From contig CAYUYM010000071.1 of assembly GCA_964449305.1 (NCBI GenBank), positions 1 to 15,893 on the forward strand: DNA of 15,893 nucleotides, written 5' to 3'. The position numbers were made by a program, and so were the translations under genes. The DNA comes from CAYUYM01 sp964449305 (GTDB lineage: Bacteria; Bacteroidota; Ignavibacteria; SZUA-365; CAYQST01). The notes beneath the pieces are model-generated. The model did not search any database and was not told where the DNA came from. It saw nothing but the letters and a program-made list of their open reading frames with translations. Below, one piece after another: positions 13,987-15,893 of this stretch (its first letter is position 1; each line of letters begins with the position of its first letter).

Positions 13987-15102
13987 GTGACAGCTCCCGT
14001 CGACCAGCAGAAGAACACCCAGGGAGGTCTTGCCTTCGCTGTCGTGTTCGGCGCGGTGTTCATCCTGATCCTTCTCTTTCAGATGCAGATCGCAAACACC
14101 ATCATCAACACCGTGTTCCCGAGCTACACCATCGAGGCCAATGTGTTCCCGATGGAGTGGATCATCATGACCAAGAACGTGTCCGGTTCGAAGGAGTCCG
14201 CCAAGTCCAACGAACGGCTGCTGGAGATCTACCGCAAGATCGCCGCCCAGGGCTACGACGCGGCAGACTCCCGTGCCAACGTCCTGGGCGGCAAGTTCGA
14301 GATGAAGCAGTATGCCTCGGAGACCTCGCGCACACTCTACTTCATCAACCCCTACGTCGCCTTCTTCCCGCTGTATCTCTTCATCTCCTTCATCGCGGCC
14401 TTTCTCTTCTCCGTGTTCGCCGGAGGCGGCCTCGGCCTGCTGCGCGGCAAGATCCGGCGTGAATACGAACGCCTTGGAGCGCTGCTCCGCAAGCAGTACG
14501 AGGCGCACAAGGTGGACTTCGACGCAACCATCCTGCTCCCGGAGGCTGAGCGCGAGGTCGTGATCCGGCAGTCCGCCCTGCCCGACATCGTCACGGTGGA
14601 GACCGGCGACTTCCTCTCCATCCGCGAGTGGGTCGAGGGGAGAACATCCCGGCCGATCATCCCGCTCAGATTCTACTTCCGCTATCGCATCTCCACGGCC
14701 TATGGCAACCTCATCCAGGGACTCGTGTCCGGCGGCGCCGGCATCCTCATCTTCGTCATCGGTCTCCGCGGTCTCAAGCTCATCCCGTCGGAGGAGCCAT
14801 CCATCATCCTCATGGCCCTGTCCATCGAGTTCATCCTGCTCATGGTGCTCATGCTCACCTTCATGGGTTCCGCGCAGGAGGAGCGCCTTGATCGCATCGT
14901 GAAGGAGCTCGAGGCCGAACAGCGCGACGCCATCAACGAGCAGACCGCATCCATCCAGTCGGTGCTCCACTCCGCCGAACCGCGCAGCCCCGGCCGCCCC
15001 GCCGACAGCATCGCCGACTACGAGGAGCGCCGCATCGTGGACGAGGTGCTGAGCCTCCTCATCCGGGCATCAAAGGACGCGGGACGGCGACATGAATCCT
15101 GA
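13987..15102 (+). CDS. Membrane protein of unknown function, four predicted TM helices
   Basis: 371 residues from a GTG at 13987 with AAGGA 8 nt upstream. I do not recognise the family. TM helices are about 14-33, 122-146, 247-264 and 272-293. The basic stretch after TM2 (RGKIRREYERLGALLRKQYEAHK) suggests an inside orientation, giving a cytoplasmic N-terminus, a roughly 85-residue outside loop (36-120), a roughly 100-residue cytoplasmic domain (148-246) and a cytoplasmic C-terminus with a likely coiled coil (295-325, AQEERLDRIVKELEAEQRD) and a charged tail. The outside loop has no cysteine and no repeat. The stop overlaps the start of the downstream ATPase by 11 nt, so the two are translated together and probably act together: this protein could anchor or sense for the ATPase (inference). 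No catalytic motif seen. Confidence 0.85.
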   Translation: MTAPVDQQKNTQGGLAFAVVFGAVFILILLFQMQIANTIINTVFPSYTIEANVFPMEWIIMTKNVSGSKESAKSNERLLEIYRKIAAQGYDAADSRANVLGGKFEMKQYASETSRTLYFINPYVAFFPLYLFISFIAAFLFSVFAGGGLGLLRGKIRREYERLGALLRKQYEAHKVDFDATILLPEAEREVVIRQSALPDIVTVETGDFLSIREWVEGRTSRPIIPLRFYFRYRISTAYGNLIQGLVSGGAGILIFVIGLRGLKLIPSEEPSIILMALSIEFILLMVLMLTFMGSAQEERLDRIVKELEAEQRDAINEQTASIQSVLHSAEPRSPGRPADSIADYEERRIVDEVLSLLIRASKDAGRRHES

Positions 15103-15893
15103 CCACATCTACATCGACCGGCCGGAGATCTCCGGCGCGCTGCTCGACGCCGTCCGCGATCCCGGTGTCCGCATCGTGTGGCTCTTCGGCCAGATCGGGC
15201 AGGGCAAGACGGTGGCCCTGCAGCGGCTCCTCAATGCCGACCACGGCTGCCTGGCGGCGCGCGCGGCCTGCTCCACACCACTGGGCGGCGAGCCGACCTC
15301 GTCCCTCAAACCCTGGCAGCCACTCAAGGACGCCATCGAGGACCTCCTCCAACGCAGGACCGACGAGAAGCGCAACCTCAAGCTGGTGAAGAACATCTCC
15401 CTCACCGTGCTGGCCTGCATCCCCTTCGTGGGCGATCTGGCCTATGGCATCAAGGAGATCCGGCGCGATCTCGACGAGTACAAACGCGGCGTCCGCACCG
15501 TGGACTTCGAGAAGTTCGAGGATGAGTGGTCCAACACGCTCATCAGCATCGCCGACGACGAACCCGTTCTCCTGATGATCGACGACATCCAGTGGGCCGA
15601 CCGCCAGACCATCCATGCGCTTCGCCGCCACCTCACCGACCCGGCCTTCCTTGCACGGCCCATCACGCTCGTGCTCACCTGCCGGCAGGACGAGCTTGTC
15701 CTCTCGGGCGATGTCCATGCCTTTTACTCGCAGTTCAGCGCGGCGCCGATGGCGGTGGAGTTCACGCTTCCCCGCTTCACCACGGAGCAGATCCGCCGCT
15801 ACGTCGGCGAATGGTTCGACACCCACACACCCGACGAGCTGCTCACCTCCTGGCTTGAGCAGAAGACGGGGGGCATCCCCCTCTTCCTGCGCT
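15092..15893 (+). CDS. STAND/AAA_16-type P-loop ATPase, C-terminus beyond the window
   Basis: 267 residues are visible from the ATG at 15092 and the frame is open at the window end. The Walker A motif is GQIGQGKT (33-40) and the Walker B region is VLLMIDDIQWAD, the form typical of AAA_16/STAND NTPases such as those in MalT-like regulators and NLR-like proteins. A sensor-like arginine follows in LVLTCRQDE, then FTLPRFTTEQIRRYV and the GGIPLFL motif characteristic of the STAND helical subdomain. A hydrophobic patch (about 109-121, LACIPFVGDLAYG) lies between the P-loop and Walker B. The start overlaps the membrane protein gene by 11 nt. The C-terminal sensor or effector part (often TPR, WD40 or HTH in this class) is unseen, so regulator, signalling scaffold and defence NTPase all remain possible. 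No Shine-Dalgarno of note, consistent with coupling. Confidence 0.88.
   Translation, partial: MNPDHIYIDRPEISGALLDAVRDPGVRIVWLFGQIGQGKTVALQRLLNADHGCLAARAACSTPLGGEPTSSLKPWQPLKDAIEDLLQRRTDEKRNLKLVKNISLTVLACIPFVGDLAYGIKEIRRDLDEYKRGVRTVDFEKFEDEWSNTLISIADDEPVLLMIDDIQWADRQTIHALRRHLTDPAFLARPITLVLTCRQDELVLSGDVHAFYSQFSAAPMAVEFTLPRFTTEQIRRYVGEWFDTHTPDELLTSWLEQKTGGIPLFLR

Noticed and set aside
13959..14462. Plus-strand frame starting at ATG 13959
   Set aside because: It overlaps the membrane protein gene in another frame and is His/Arg/Pro-rich; the GTG at 13987 has a better ribosome site and encodes clear TM helices.

Overview
The window is GC-rich, gene-dense chromosomal DNA from a Gram-negative bacterium; gmhA (LPS heptose synthesis) and two-membrane-span receptor topology point to an outer membrane. 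Several genes lack a clear Shine-Dalgarno sequence, an SUI1/YciH factor is present, and one promoter candidate also fits a TTG-N20-TAnnTTT pattern. These hints are compatible with the Bacteroidota/Chlorobiota side of the tree, but the phylum cannot be fixed from the sequence. No phage, IS element, CRISPR array, tRNA or rRNA was seen.

Region 1 (1-9888, all minus strand) is one chemosensory operon, transcribed right to left: CheW, CheR-TPR, a second CheW with an N-terminal helical extension, a methyl-accepting receptor (4-helix-type sensor, HAMP, PAS, signalling hairpin), a CheA kinase fused to a receiver, a CheB methylesterase, a REC-histidine kinase hybrid, and a second receiver protein cut by the window edge. 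The genes overlap or are separated by at most 66 nt. The inventory (two CheW, CheR-TPR, CheA-REC, CheB, no CheY/CheZ/CheD/CheC) matches the Wsp/Frz 'alternative cellular function' class better than flagellar chemotaxis. The visible output is a receiver-kinase instead of a WspR-type GGDEF protein, so the CheA array probably feeds another phosphorelay.

Region 2 (9889-10205) is the divergent control region between the chemosensory operon and fumarase. It holds a plausible minus-strand promoter whose -35 box lies in the spacer of a perfect 9-bp inverted repeat, and a weaker plus-strand promoter candidate.

Region 3 (10206-12374, plus) carries a full-length class I [4Fe-4S] fumarate hydratase and gmhA, 57 nt apart, followed by a strong hairpin shared with the convergent genes on the other side.

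Region 4 (12477-13842, minus) carries an SUI1/YciH-type translation factor and a COG0731-like radical SAM protein.

Region 5 (13987-15893, plus) carries an unrecognised four-helix membrane protein whose 3' end overlaps by 11 nt the start of a STAND/AAA_16-type P-loop ATPase running off the window. This coupled pair is the least explained part of the window and the best candidate for something undescribed.
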